Shown here: positions 1-14,538 of the stretch, piece after piece
How the letters are laid out: each line of letters opens with the position of its first letter
Numbering within the stretch: position 1 is the first letter of the stretch
Assembly (NCBI GenBank): GCA_902517885.1
Contig: CABYDZ010000004.1
Coordinates: 1 to 64,000, forward strand
Length of the DNA: 64,000 nucleotides
Direction: 5' to 3'
Source: an uncultured Pelagibacteraceae bacterium
GTDB taxonomy: Bacteria > Pseudomonadota > Alphaproteobacteria > Pelagibacterales > AG-422-B15
The notes under the pieces: generated by a model
What the model saw: only the letters and a program-made list of their open reading frames with translations
Told to the model about the DNA's origin: nothing
Databases searched by the model: none
Position numbers and translations under genes: made by a program

Positions 1-1
1 C

Positions 2-1800
<1,799 letters not shown>

Positions 1801-1804
1801 ATAA

Positions 1805-2065
1805 GTGTCTGATTTATTTAATTTTAGCGTTGTTACTCCCGAGCAGACTTACTTAGATGGAGAAGCATCGATGGTGGTGGTTCCAGGCATAGAGGGTGAT
1901 ATTGGTTTTTTAGCTAATCATGCCAATATCATAACTTCGCTAAGGCCAGGCACAATTGTTGTAACATCTGATAAAGATACAAATTCTTTTAATGTAGAAA
2001 AAGGGTTTGTAAAATTCTCAGAAAATAAGTTGCTTGTAGTAGCTGAAGGAATTGTGAGCGAGTAG
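1805..2065 (+). CDS. atpC: ATP synthase F1 epsilon subunit, short form (N-terminal beta domain only)
   Basis: GTG start just after atpD; 86 aa matching the AtpC N-terminal domain (VVVPGIEGDIGFLANHA). Confidence 0.9.
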   Translation: MSDLFNFSVVTPEQTYLDGEASMVVVPGIEGDIGFLANHANIITSLRPGTIVVTSDKDTNSFNVEKGFVKFSENKLLVVAEGIVSE

Positions 2066-2081
2066 TAAATTCAATAATTAC

Positions 2082-2579
2082 TTAATTATTCTTATTTAAT
2101 TCTTCCGCCATTTCAGATACCACATCAGAGTATAGTTTCTTTTTAAAGGGGACTATTAATTCCATCATTTTCTTAGAAGAAGTCCATTTCCATTTTTTAA
2201 ACTCAGGTTTTTTTGTTTTTATATTAATTTCACCATCTTTACCTTTAAAATGAATCAAGAACCATTTTTGTTTCTGTCCTACAAACTTTCCACCCCATAA
2301 TTTTTTCTGTAAATAAATAGGCAGTTTATAGTAATGCCATGTTTTAGTTTCATAGAGTATTTCGAAGTTTTTTTTGATACCAGTTTCTTCATGCATCTCT
2401 CTTATTACAGCATCAACAGTTTTTTCTCCTTTATCAATACCTCCCTGAGGCATCTGCCAAGCTGATTTATCTTTTTCGAATCTCTGACCAATGAATATTT
2501 CTTGATTTTTATTTATGATCATCATGCCCACACCTCTTCTGTATTTTTCTTTAAGCATGCCAATTTTTTCTTTGTTCAT
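2082..2579 (-). CDS. rppH: RNA pyrophosphohydrolase (Nudix)
   Basis: YRRGVGMMI...WQMPQGGIDKGE...REMHEETGI Nudix box typical of RppH. Confidence 0.92.
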   Translation of the reverse strand: MNKEKIGMLKEKYRRGVGMMIINKNQEIFIGQRFEKDKSAWQMPQGGIDKGEKTVDAVIREMHEETGIKKNFEILYETKTWHYYKLPIYLQKKLWGGKFVGQKQKWFLIHFKGKDGEINIKTKKPEFKKWKWTSSKKMMELIVPFKKKLYSDVVSEMAEELNKNN

Positions 2580-2592
2580 TAAATTTGTGATT

Positions 2593-3744
2593 TTACTCTA
2601 TAACACTATCTTTGTTTAAGAGATCTAAGGCGTAATCAAGTTGATTATCTTGTTCGTCATCATCTTCATTATAAATAAATTCAACTTCTATATCAGGCGT
2701 AATACCAACTTTGTGAATTGAATCTCCAGATGGCGTATAATACAAAGCCGTAGTCATACGAATAGCACTTAAATCCTTTAGAGGAAAAATTGTTTGAACA
2801 GATCCCTTCCCATAAGACTGCTCACCTATGATAATTGCTCTTTTGTGATCTTGAAGAGCTCCAGCAACAATTTCTGATGCAGAAGCAGATCCTTGATTAA
2901 TTATAACTATTATAGGTTTATCACTTGCAATATCTCCACCAGATGCTGTAAACCTTGAGATATCATTTTTATCTCTTCCCTTTATTGAAACAATTTCACC
3001 TGATCTTAGAAAATTGTTTGTAACCTTTGCTGATTGATCTAAAAGTCCTCCAGGATTATTTCTTAAATCTAAAACAAACCCTTCGATCTTTTCACTTCCT
3101 ATACTAGCGGTTAATTCTTTTATGGCGTTCTTTATTCCTTTATCTGCTTGTTCACTGAATGAGATTAGTCTGATGTAACCTATATTTCCTTCTGCCCGAA
3201 ATTTTACCGCTTGAACAGTAATAATTGCCCGTTTTAAGCTAATATCCAGAGGATCTTCTTCACCGATTCTAACAACGGTGATAGTAAGAGACTTTCCTAC
3301 AGGTCCTCTTAAAAGTTCAACAGCTTCAGCAAGAGTTAATCCAAGAACATCAACGTCATCAATATGTGTAATGTAATCACCAGGTCTTACTCCAGCCTTT
3401 GCTGCCGGGGTATCATCAATGGGTGAAATAACTTTGACATAACCATTTTCCATGGTCACCTCAATACCAAGTCCGCCAAATTTACCTTTGGTTTCTTCCT
3501 GCATGTCAGAATATATTTCTGACGCCATATAACTGGAGAAGGGATCAAGCGATTGAAGCATTCCATTAATGGCATATTCAATAACTTCTTCATCATTGAT
3601 TTCTTCGACATAATCTTTTTTTATAATGTCAAATACATCACCAAAGACCTCTAATTTTTTGTAAAGATCCTGATTGTTTGCTGACAAATAGTTAAAACTA
3701 AAAAAAGAAGATATAAAAAAAATAAAAGTAAAAAATATTTTCAT
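2593..3744 (-). CDS. ctpA: S41 family carboxy-terminal processing peptidase
   Basis: Signal peptide, PDZ domain, GSASASEIVAGALQD active-site region. Confidence 0.93.
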   Translation of the reverse strand: MKIFFTFIFFISSFFSFNYLSANNQDLYKKLEVFGDVFDIIKKDYVEEINDEEVIEYAINGMLQSLDPFSSYMASEIYSDMQEETKGKFGGLGIEVTMENGYVKVISPIDDTPAAKAGVRPGDYITHIDDVDVLGLTLAEAVELLRGPVGKSLTITVVRIGEEDPLDISLKRAIITVQAVKFRAEGNIGYIRLISFSEQADKGIKNAIKELTASIGSEKIEGFVLDLRNNPGGLLDQSAKVTNNFLRSGEIVSIKGRDKNDISRFTASGGDIASDKPIIVIINQGSASASEIVAGALQDHKRAIIIGEQSYGKGSVQTIFPLKDLSAIRMTTALYYTPSGDSIHKVGITPDIEVEFIYNEDDDEQDNQLDYALDLLNKDSVIE

Positions 3745-3745
3745 T

Positions 3746-4183
3746 TTATGCTCTGTGATAAGGATGATTAATTTTAATAGTAACAGATCTATAAATTTGT
3801 TCTATTAAAATAATAGCAGCAAAAGAGTGTGTTAGTGTCATTTTACTTAGCGATATTTGTTTATTCGACAAATTTATTATCTCCTCACTAAATCCATCTG
3901 TGCCTCCGAGCACAAATAATATTTTACTAAATGAGGTTCCAAATAATAAGTGCTTGAATTTTTCTGTTGTGACTTTTTCACCTTTTTCATCAAGTAGTAT
4001 TATTGCTTCAGTTCCTTTTTTTAATTTTATTTTCTTTATGAGAGACTTATCACTAATCTTTTCAGCCTTAATTTTAGATATAAGATTATTAGATATTTTA
4101 GTAATACGATTTAGATACATTTTAAAAAGAAACTCTTCTTGCTCAAATTTAAACTTATCATGATATAAAATTTCAATGTCCAT
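3746..4183 (-). CDS. rlmH: 23S rRNA pseudouridine1915 N3-methyltransferase RlmH
   Basis: FVLGGTDGF and C-terminal HPYHR motif. Confidence 0.92.
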   Translation of the reverse strand: MDIEILYHDKFKFEQEEFLFKMYLNRITKISNNLISKIKAEKISDKSLIKKIKLKKGTEAIILLDEKGEKVTTEKFKHLLFGTSFSKILFVLGGTDGFSEEIINLSNKQISLSKMTLTHSFAAIILIEQIYRSVTIKINHPYHRA

Positions 4184-4196
4184 GATATTAAATCTA

Positions 4197-4520
4197 TTAT
4201 TCTATTTCGGTTGACCACATATTTTCAAGGTTGTAAAACTTCCTAATCTCATCTTTAAATAAATGCACTATTACATCTCCACTATCAATAACAACCCATC
4301 CACTATCATTGCTTCCCTCAATAGAAGGGGTTTTGATATTTAATTTCTTTAACTTTTTATGTACTGACTGTGAAATAGAATTGATGTGTCGATTGGAGGT
4401 CCCCGTTGCAAATACTAGATAATCAGCTAGCGATGTTTTTTTTGAAATATTAATTGAAACTATATCTGAAGCTTTGCTGTCCTCCAATTCTGTCAGGATA
4501 TTTTCAAGGATATTAGTCAA
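4197..4520 (-). CDS. rsfS: Ribosome silencing factor RsfS
   Basis: 107 aa, DYLVFATGTSNRH...WVVIDSGDVIVHLF. Confidence 0.93.
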   Translation of the reverse strand: MTNILENILTELEDSKASDIVSINISKKTSLADYLVFATGTSNRHINSISQSVHKKLKKLNIKTPSIEGSNDSGWVVIDSGDVIVHLFKDEIRKFYNLENMWSTEIE

Positions 4521-5073
4521 TTTTAGTCCTTATTTCTGTAGAAGATATATTTTCATCAAAATCTTGAATAAATGTCCAGCTGGGACCTTCCTTAAATATT
4601 GAGTTCTTTGATAGATCATCTATACGGTATTTTTCAAATGCTTTGGCTGCTTTTGAGTTTAACGATTGATATTCACTATCTTGTCGATTGAATACTGCAA
4701 TAGGTATTTGCTTAAATATACTCTGGTATTCTTTCCATTCATGCATCTCATTAAGTGAGTCGCTTCCCATAAGAAAAATGAAAGTATCTTTTGAAAATTT
4801 TTCTTTTATATACTTTAGATTGTCTATGAGGTAGTTAGAATTTGTTTCTTCTTCATAATATTTGAATTTAATATTCCTATTTTCAATGATTTCATCAATT
4901 TTATTTTTTCGCTCATTTAATGGAATATAATCAGAAGAGTTTTTTAATGGATTAACTTTAGTTATCAGCCACCAAACTTCATTCAAACTAAAAGTCGCCA
5001 GTGCTCGATTTGATATTTCTAAATGACCTTTGTGTGGAGGATTGAATGAGCTTCCTAGAATTCCTATCTTCAT
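4513..5073 (-). CDS. nadD: Nicotinate-nucleotide adenylyltransferase
   Basis: GILGSSFNPPHKGHLEIS; FLMGSDSL; ISSTEIR. Confidence 0.94.
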   Translation of the reverse strand: MKIGILGSSFNPPHKGHLEISNRALATFSLNEVWWLITKVNPLKNSSDYIPLNERKNKIDEIIENRNIKFKYYEEETNSNYLIDNLKYIKEKFSKDTFIFLMGSDSLNEMHEWKEYQSIFKQIPIAVFNRQDSEYQSLNSKAAKAFEKYRIDDLSKNSIFKEGPSWTFIQDFDENISSTEIRTKID

Positions 5074-6326
5074 TTATGGTCTTACCTGCCCACTTCCACG
5101 AACAATATATTTGTAGGTTGTCAAACCTTCAAGACCCACAGGACCTCTTGCATGTAGCTTGCCTGTTGCTATTCCAATTTCTGCACCAAGCCCAAATTCT
5201 CCACCATCTGCAAACTGAGTAGATGCATTATGCATCACAATTGCACTGCCTACTGAATTTAAAAATTTTTCAACGTTATTTTTATTTTCAGAAATAATAC
5301 TTTCGGTATGTCCCGATCCATATTTAGCTATATGATCAATTGCTTCATCAACACCCTTAACAGTTTTAATTGATATAATTGCATCAAGATACTCAGTTTC
5401 CCAATCAATTTCATTTGCTGCATTCACTTTATCGGAAAATTTCATACATATGCTATCACCTCTAACTTCACAACCGCCTTTAATGAGAGTTTCTATTATT
5501 TTACCTAAATGACTATCAATACACTTTTCATCTATAAGAACTGTTTCTGCAGCACCGCAAATACCAGTCCTTCTTAATTTTGCATTTTCTACAATTTTAC
5601 TTGCAAGATCAGGATTCGATGTTTCATCAACATAAATATGACATATGCCATCAAGGTGACCAATAACTGGAATTTTTGCAGTATCCTGAACTTTCTTAAC
5701 AAGACCTTTGCCTCCTCGAGGAACTATTACATCAATATATTTTTCCATTTTGGACAGCATATAATCTACTGCAACTCTGTCAGTTGTATTTACATACTGA
5801 ACTATATTTTTACTCACAGATTTTGATTGAATAGCTTTTTGCATTGAATTGACCATCGCTGTATTTGTATTGAAACACTCAGACCCACCTCTAAGTATTA
5901 CACTGTTTCCTGCTTTAAGGCATAATACTGTAGCATCAATTGTTACATTTGGTCTGCTTTCATATATAATTCCAATTACTCCAAGAGGGACAGATACTCT
6001 TTCAACAATCATTCCGTTCGGTCTTTCATTAGTAAATAAAATATTGCCAGTGGGGTCGTCTAGTGTAATTACGTTTTTTATCGACTCAATAATACCTTCA
6101 AACCTTTCATCATCCAGCATCAAGCGGTCAAGCATTGCATTAGACAATTTATCTTGAGACACTTCTATATCCAATTTATTAGCTTCTAAAATTTGATCTT
6201 TGTCACTTTTAAGTATTTCTATGATTGCATTTAAAAGCTCATTCTTTTCTTTCTTACCTAAAGATTTGATTTCTTGAGAGGCAACAACGCTATCTTTACC
6301 TAAAATATCTAATTCATTTTTAATTT

Positions 6327-6330
<4 letters not shown>
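5074..6330 (-). CDS. proA: Glutamate-5-semialdehyde dehydrogenase
   Basis: ProA-type sequence, next to proB. Confidence 0.96.
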
Positions 6331-8706
<2,376 letters not shown>

Positions 8707-8708
8707 TC

Positions 8709-9143
8709 TTATTCACCCTTTTTCTTTGTTGTCTTTTTCTTTGCTACTGCCTTTTTTTTCACAGCAACGTCTTCACTTTTAGTTTCCTCTTTTGCAGAAA
8801 CCTTCTTGGCTGCTTTTACAGCAGCAAACCCAGGAATATCTAATGAATTAACTTTTAAGAAAGTAATATCCTGTCTATGTCCATTAAGTCTTCTATAATT
8901 TTTTCTTCTCTTCTTCTTAAAAACCAATATTTTTCTATCTCGGTCTTGCTTTACTATCTCAGCATTAATTTTGGCTCCGTCAATTTGAGGAGAACCAATA
9001 GAAAACTTGTCGCCGTCACAAGCAAACAACACGTCATCTATTGTTATTTTATCACCATCTTTACCTTCAAGCTTGTTAACTGTTAGAATGGTGTCCTGGC
9101 TTACTTTATATTGTTTCCCGCCAGTTGAGATAATTGCAAACAT
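8709..9143 (-). CDS. rplU: 50S ribosomal protein L21 with Lys/Ala-rich C-terminal extension
   Basis: [31 protein letters not shown]. Confidence 0.97.
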   Translation of the reverse strand: MFAIISTGGKQYKVSQDTILTVNKLEGKDGDKITIDDVLFACDGDKFSIGSPQIDGAKINAEIVKQDRDRKILVFKKKRRKNYRRLNGHRQDITFLKVNSLDIPGFAAVKAAKKVSAKEETKSEDVAVKKKAVAKKKTTKKKGE

Positions 9144-9306
9144 AATAATTTTGATTTTGATTTTCTAAGTCTGGCTGAATATATACCCCACTTTTCAGCT
9201 GTCAATAGCCATAATTTTGTTAAAAAAACTTAAAATCAATGGTTTTTAAGCATAAAATATACGTATATATATCTTGCTTGTTCTATTTTAATTAATTAAT
9301 CCGATT

Positions 9307-10521
9307 ATGGTATTTTTGGTAAAACCATTTAAGGCGTACAGGCCATTGAAGCGACGTGTGGAAGAGGTGGTCTTGCCAACATTTGATAATCTAACAGATA
9401 AACAACTAAAAAAAATACTAAACCAATCAGAGTATAATTTCCTTAACGTTGTAAGTCCCAAAGCATTTTATCCGAATATATCTAGGAAAAATTCTAAAAA
9501 GCATGCTTATGATCATTTGGATGCAATGATTAAAAATAAAATCATTGTTCAGGAAAAAAGTGAATCTTTCTACGTATATTGTCTAAATAAATATAATAAA
9601 AGTCAGTTCGGTATAGTAGCTTCAATTGAATTTGATAGAAGAAATAAAAGAATCTTAAAACATGAAGCAATTTATAAGGCACGTTCAAATTCTATACTAG
9701 AGACAATAGAGCACACTAAGATGCAAATTGGCCCTGTTTATCTTTCATATAAAGATAAAATTAATATGAATTTGATTTTTTCAAAATATAAAATTAAAAA
9801 GCCACTTTATAAATTTAAGTCTGCTGGAGGCACAACTCGCTCATTATGGAAAGTTGATAATATTAAAGACATTAAGTTGATAGTAAAAAAATTATCTAGT
9901 ATTAAAAAATATTATATCGCTGATGGGCATCATCGATTCGCTGCAATTGAAAGCCTTGACAAAAAAATAAATGGCGGCTCGAGGAAAAAAAAGAGAATAA
10001 ATCTTTTAACAGCAATTTTTGATGAGCAGTCAGTAAATATTCTAAGTTTTCATCGATTAGCAAAGTTCAATAAATTTAATTCAAAGAAATTTATAGACAC
10101 ATTAAGTAGAAAATTCATAGTCTCAAAAAAATCTAGGTTTCAAAATCCTATTGAACCTGGTGATCTGATGATATATTTGAATAAATTTTGGTATAGCGTT
10201 TCGCTTAGATCGGATCCTAAAATATATTCAAAATATGAAACTGATATAGATATAGTTGAAAAAATAATTATAAAAAATATCGCTAATAAAAAACAGAACA
10301 ACTCTCTTCTCTCTGTTATTAATCTACCTGGACTCAGCGTTCACAAAAAATTAATGAAAGAGGTAGACTCAAGAAGAGCTGATATTGGATTTTTCATTTG
10401 CCCAATGCCGATGAAAAAGATAATGTCCATAGCAGATAGAGGTAAGATAGTGCCTAAAAAATCTACTTACTTTGACCCTAAGCCTGCAGACGGCTTGGTA
10501 AATTTATTAATGGATATATAA
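9307..10521 (+). CDS. DUF1015 family protein
   Basis: VKPFKAYRP...YIADGHHRFAA; located upstream of serC/serA. Confidence 0.85.
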   Translation: MVFLVKPFKAYRPLKRRVEEVVLPTFDNLTDKQLKKILNQSEYNFLNVVSPKAFYPNISRKNSKKHAYDHLDAMIKNKIIVQEKSESFYVYCLNKYNKSQFGIVASIEFDRRNKRILKHEAIYKARSNSILETIEHTKMQIGPVYLSYKDKINMNLIFSKYKIKKPLYKFKSAGGTTRSLWKVDNIKDIKLIVKKLSSIKKYYIADGHHRFAAIESLDKKINGGSRKKKRINLLTAIFDEQSVNILSFHRLAKFNKFNSKKFIDTLSRKFIVSKKSRFQNPIEPGDLMIYLNKFWYSVSLRSDPKIYSKYETDIDIVEKIIIKNIANKKQNNSLLSVINLPGLSVHKKLMKEVDSRRADIGFFICPMPMKKIMSIADRGKIVPKKSTYFDPKPADGLVNLLMDI

Positions 10522-10522
10522 A

Positions 10523-11683
10523 ATGGAAAAACCAACATCAAAACCACATTACCCTTACTTTTCATCTGGACCTTGTGCAAAGCCTCCAGGATGGTCATTA
10601 GACAAGTTAAAAGATGCAGCGTTGTCAAGATCACATCGTTCTGGCGCAGCGGTTAAAAAATTACAAGAGGTTATTAACAAGTCGAGAGAAATACTTCAAA
10701 TACCTGAGGACTACTTAATAGGAATTGTACCTGCTTCAGATACAGGTGCAGTCGAGATGGCTATGTGGTGCATGCTGGGCCAGAGAGGTGTTGAGGTGTA
10801 TTCTTGGGAAAATTTTGGACATGACTGGAATATTGATGCGGGTGAACAACTGCCCCTTGATAATAAAATTCTAGTTAAAGCTGATTATGGAGATATACCC
10901 GACTTTTCTAAGAGTAACCCCGATAATGATATAGTATTTACATGGAATGGAACTACTGCAGGAGTAAGAATTAAAAATACTGATTGGATAAGTGATGATC
11001 GCAAGGGATTAACTATTTGTGATGCTACCTCTGCGGTTTTTTCAATGGAAATGGATTGGCCAAAACTTGATGTGGTTACATATTCATGGCAAAAAGTTTT
11101 AGGCAGTGAAGCAGCTCATGGAATGCTAATTCTATCACCTAGAGCTGTAGAGCGACTCGAAAGCTATACGCCACCATGGCCCGTTCCAAAAGTATTTAGA
11201 TTAGCTCAAAATCAAAAATTAATATCTGGAATTTTTTCTGGAGCCACAATTAATACTCCCTCAATGATAAGTGTAGAGGATGTTTTAAATTCTCTTAATT
11301 GGTCAAATGAAGTTGGCGGAATTTCAAAATTAATAGAAATATCGGAAAATAATTTAAAAATTGTAAGTGATTGGATTGAAACAAGTGAAAATTTTGAATT
11401 TTTGGCAAAGGATCCAGAAACAAGGTCTTGTACATCCATATGTATCATACCAAAAGATGAGTGGTTTAAATCTTTGAGTAGTGATGATCAGAAAAAGTTT
11501 ATGGCTGAAGTATGCTCCCAATTAGAAACGAACGAAGCTGGTTACGATTTAAACTCATACAAAACAGCGCCACCAGGAATTAGAATTTGGGGAGGCTCTA
11601 CGGTTGAAAATAAAAATGTTGAGTTAGTTCTCCCATGGATTGATTGGGCGTATTCATCTACAAAGTCAAACTTCCAAAAATGA
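10523..11683 (+). CDS. serC: Phosphoserine aminotransferase
   Basis: KPHYPYFSSGPCAKPPGWS alphaproteobacterial-type SerC. Confidence 0.95.
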   Translation: MEKPTSKPHYPYFSSGPCAKPPGWSLDKLKDAALSRSHRSGAAVKKLQEVINKSREILQIPEDYLIGIVPASDTGAVEMAMWCMLGQRGVEVYSWENFGHDWNIDAGEQLPLDNKILVKADYGDIPDFSKSNPDNDIVFTWNGTTAGVRIKNTDWISDDRKGLTICDATSAVFSMEMDWPKLDVVTYSWQKVLGSEAAHGMLILSPRAVERLESYTPPWPVPKVFRLAQNQKLISGIFSGATINTPSMISVEDVLNSLNWSNEVGGISKLIEISENNLKIVSDWIETSENFEFLAKDPETRSCTSICIIPKDEWFKSLSSDDQKKFMAEVCSQLETNEAGYDLNSYKTAPPGIRIWGGSTVENKNVELVLPWIDWAYSSTKSNFQK

Positions 11684-12621
11684 ATAAAGTTCTAATTGCA
11701 GATAATGTATCTAATGCTGTATTTGGAGTTTTTGATAAATATAAAATAGAATATGATCAAAAGGTCGGATTGAGTGAAGACGAAATTTGTGCTGAAATTG
11801 GAAATTACTCAGGTCTTGTAATAAGATCAGCTGTCACAGTCACTGAAAAAATTATTGAAAATGCTCAAAATTTAAAAGTAATTGGGCGACCAGGAGTTGG
11901 CGTTGATAACGTTGATCTTGAGGCAGCATCAAAGAAAAATATAGTGGTAATGAACACTCCACTTGGAAATGTACAAGCCACTGCTGAGCTCACATTTTCT
12001 ATAATTCATGCATTAATGAGAAATATAACAAATGCCAATCAATCAATGCACAATAAAAAATGGGAAAAAAAGAAATTTATTGGCTCTGAAATGTTAGGAA
12101 AGACAATTGGTATCGTGGGATTTGGAAATATAGGAAAGAAGATTTGTGAAATTTCAAAAGCTTATGGCATGAATGTTGTTGTAAATAGTTCTTCACTTTC
12201 ATCCAGTGACGAAAGTAAATATGGTTTAAGTAATCTTTCTTTTGATGAATTAATTGCAAAATCAGACATCATTACTTTTCACAACAAATTATCAGATAAA
12301 TCAAAGTATATGGTCAATAGTCAGTCAATAACTAAAATGAAAAAAACTGCAATTATTATTAATTGTGCAAGAGGTGGCATTGTAAATGAGCATGACCTCA
12401 AATTAGCCTTAGATGCAGAAAACTTAGCTGGATATGGTTGTGATGTTTATGAAACTGAGCCACAAACAGATAGTATTTTTAGTGGAATGCAGAATGTTGT
12501 AATGACCCCACATATTGGCGCAAGCACAGCTGAAGCCCAAGAAAAAGTTGCAGTACAGATAGCAGAACAAATAGCTGATTATCTCCTCAACAACAAAATT
12601 GTTAATCAAGTTAATTCTTAG
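11680..12621 (+). CDS. serA: D-3-phosphoglycerate dehydrogenase, short form
   Basis: GRPGVGVDNVD...TIGIVGFGNIGKKI...NCARGGIVNE; start MNKVLIADN chosen because it gives an ATGA overlap with serC. Confidence 0.9.
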   Translation: MNKVLIADNVSNAVFGVFDKYKIEYDQKVGLSEDEICAEIGNYSGLVIRSAVTVTEKIIENAQNLKVIGRPGVGVDNVDLEAASKKNIVVMNTPLGNVQATAELTFSIIHALMRNITNANQSMHNKKWEKKKFIGSEMLGKTIGIVGFGNIGKKICEISKAYGMNVVVNSSSLSSSDESKYGLSNLSFDELIAKSDIITFHNKLSDKSKYMVNSQSITKMKKTAIIINCARGGIVNEHDLKLALDAENLAGYGCDVYETEPQTDSIFSGMQNVVMTPHIGASTAEAQEKVAVQIAEQIADYLLNNKIVNQVNS

Positions 12622-13340
12622 TGTCTAATCAGTTAATACTAATCAGGCACGGTAAAAGTGTTTGGAATAAAAAAAATATATTTACTGGCTGGGTTGATGT
12701 TGATTTAGACTCTGAAGGAACGAGCGAAGCATTAAAGGCTGCTCAGTTAATTTCAAAAGTAAATCTTCGTCCTACAGTAGCATTTACTTCATACTTAAAG
12801 AGAGCTCAAGAAACTCTGAACATAATAGTAAAAAATTTAAAATTAAACGATGTAGAAGTAAATTATGCGTGGGAATTAAATGAAAGACACTATGGTGCTC
12901 TTCAAGGTTTAAATAAAGATGAAGTTAAAGAGAAATATGGAGAAGAACAATTTCTTAAATGGCGCCGGGGATATAACACTCCTCCACCAGCGTTAAATGC
13001 TGATAGTGAGATGAACCCAAAACTTGATCCTTTATATAAGGGAATTACAAATTTACCTTTAACAGAATGTTTAGCAGATACTTATGAGAGAGTAATTCCC
13101 TATTGGGAGAATAACATAAAGCCAATAGTACTAAAAAATACTACTATTATTTCGGCACATGGAAACAGCTTGCGCGCTCTTTGCAAATATCTTTTTTCTG
13201 TTTCAGACAAAGAAATAGTGAATTTAGAAATTCCCACAGGGAATCCTCTGATGATAACCTTAAATAATAGTTGCAAAATACAGTCGGCAAGTTATCTTGA
13301 TCCCCTCAGATCGGAAAATTTGCCAGATATTGGCGCTTAA
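12621..13340 (+). CDS. gpmA: 2,3-bisphosphoglycerate-dependent phosphoglycerate mutase
   Basis: LIRHGKSVWNKKNIFTGWVDVDL; GTG start. Confidence 0.95.
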   Translation: MSNQLILIRHGKSVWNKKNIFTGWVDVDLDSEGTSEALKAAQLISKVNLRPTVAFTSYLKRAQETLNIIVKNLKLNDVEVNYAWELNERHYGALQGLNKDEVKEKYGEEQFLKWRRGYNTPPPALNADSEMNPKLDPLYKGITNLPLTECLADTYERVIPYWENNIKPIVLKNTTIISAHGNSLRALCKYLFSVSDKEIVNLEIPTGNPLMITLNNSCKIQSASYLDPLRSENLPDIGA

Positions 13341-13352
13341 AGAGGTACATTT

Positions 13353-14525
13353 ATGAATGAAGTTTTTATCACATCCGCTGTTAGAACAGCTGTCGGTTCT
13401 TTCAATGGATCATTAGCAAATATGCCTGCTCATGACTTGGGCAAAATTGTAATTAAAGAAGCTATCGGTAGGTCTAATGTTGAGGCTTCTGAAGTAGAGG
13501 AAGTTATACTAGGTCAAGTATTAACGGCCGCGACTGGCCAGAATCCAGCAAGACAAGCGGCAATAAATGCTGGTTTAAATAAGGAAACACCAGCTTGGCT
13601 TGTAAATCAAGTGTGTGGATCCGGACTAAGAAGCGTGGCACTAGCGTATCAAGCGATCATGAACAATGATGCAAATATTATTGTTGCTGGCGGCCAGGAG
13701 TCTATGAGTCAATCTCCTCATTGTTCTCATTTAAGAAATGGAACAAAAATGGGAGATAACCAAATGGTGGACTCAATGATTAAAGACGGCCTCTGGGATG
13801 CTTTCAATGGTTATCATATGGGTACAACAGCTGAGAATGTTGCTCAACAATGGCAAATAACTCGTGATCAACAAGACGAATTTGCTGTCGAGTCTCAAAA
13901 GAGAGCAAGCAAGGCAAAATCTGAAGGTATATTTAAAGATGAAATTGTTGGCGTTGAAATAAAAACAAGAAAAGAAACTGTTGTCTTTGATAGCGATGAA
14001 TACATTAAGGATAATGTACAGTTAGAAAAACTTGCGACTCTAAGACCAGCTTTTTCAAAAGAAGGTACCGTAACAGCAGCCAATGCGAGTGGAATTAACG
14101 ATGGTGCTGCGGCAATGACTGTTATGTCTGGAGAAGAAGTTAAGAAAAAAAATATAGAACCTATCGCTCGTATTGTTTCATGGGCAAGTGCTGGAGTTGA
14201 TCCTTCAATAATGGGCACTGGTCCAATACCTGCCAGTAGAAAAGCCTTAGAGAAAGCTGGATGGAGTGTTGCTGACTTAGATTTGATTGAGTCAAATGAA
14301 GCTTTTGCAGCCCAATCATGTGCAGTAAATAAAGAAATGGGCTGGGATACATCTAAAGTAAATGTCAATGGCGGAGCTATTGCAATTGGCCATCCAATCG
14401 GTGCTTCTGGAGCAAGAATCTTAGTGACATTATTAAATCAAATGAAGAGACAAGATGCGAAAAAAGGCCTTGCAACACTATGCATTGGCGGTGGCATGGG
14501 TGTCGCTTTATGTGTTGAAAGATAA
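13353..14525 (+). CDS. phaA: Acetyl-CoA C-acetyltransferase (thiolase)
   Basis: [51 protein letters not shown]. Confidence 0.93.
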   Translation: MNEVFITSAVRTAVGSFNGSLANMPAHDLGKIVIKEAIGRSNVEASEVEEVILGQVLTAATGQNPARQAAINAGLNKETPAWLVNQVCGSGLRSVALAYQAIMNNDANIIVAGGQESMSQSPHCSHLRNGTKMGDNQMVDSMIKDGLWDAFNGYHMGTTAENVAQQWQITRDQQDEFAVESQKRASKAKSEGIFKDEIVGVEIKTRKETVVFDSDEYIKDNVQLEKLATLRPAFSKEGTVTAANASGINDGAAAMTVMSGEEVKKKNIEPIARIVSWASAGVDPSIMGTGPIPASRKALEKAGWSVADLDLIESNEAFAAQSCAVNKEMGWDTSKVNVNGGAIAIGHPIGASGARILVTLLNQMKRQDAKKGLATLCIGGGMGVALCVER

Positions 14526-14538
14526 AAAGGAGAATATT

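Noticed and set aside
2073-2090. AATAATTA-CT-TAATTATT palindrome between atpC and rppH as a strong terminator
   Set aside because: Entirely A/T stem with weak T-run on either strand; too weak to call confidently
11644-11679. Upstream start of SerA (MGVFIYKVKLPK)
   Set aside because: Lies wholly within serC; the ATGA overlap start at 11680 matches the known SerA N-terminus
13895-14368. 157-aa minus-strand ORF opposite phaA
   Set aside because: Antisense to a strongly conserved thiolase; composition (Ser/Leu-rich, no motif) is typical of a shadow ORF
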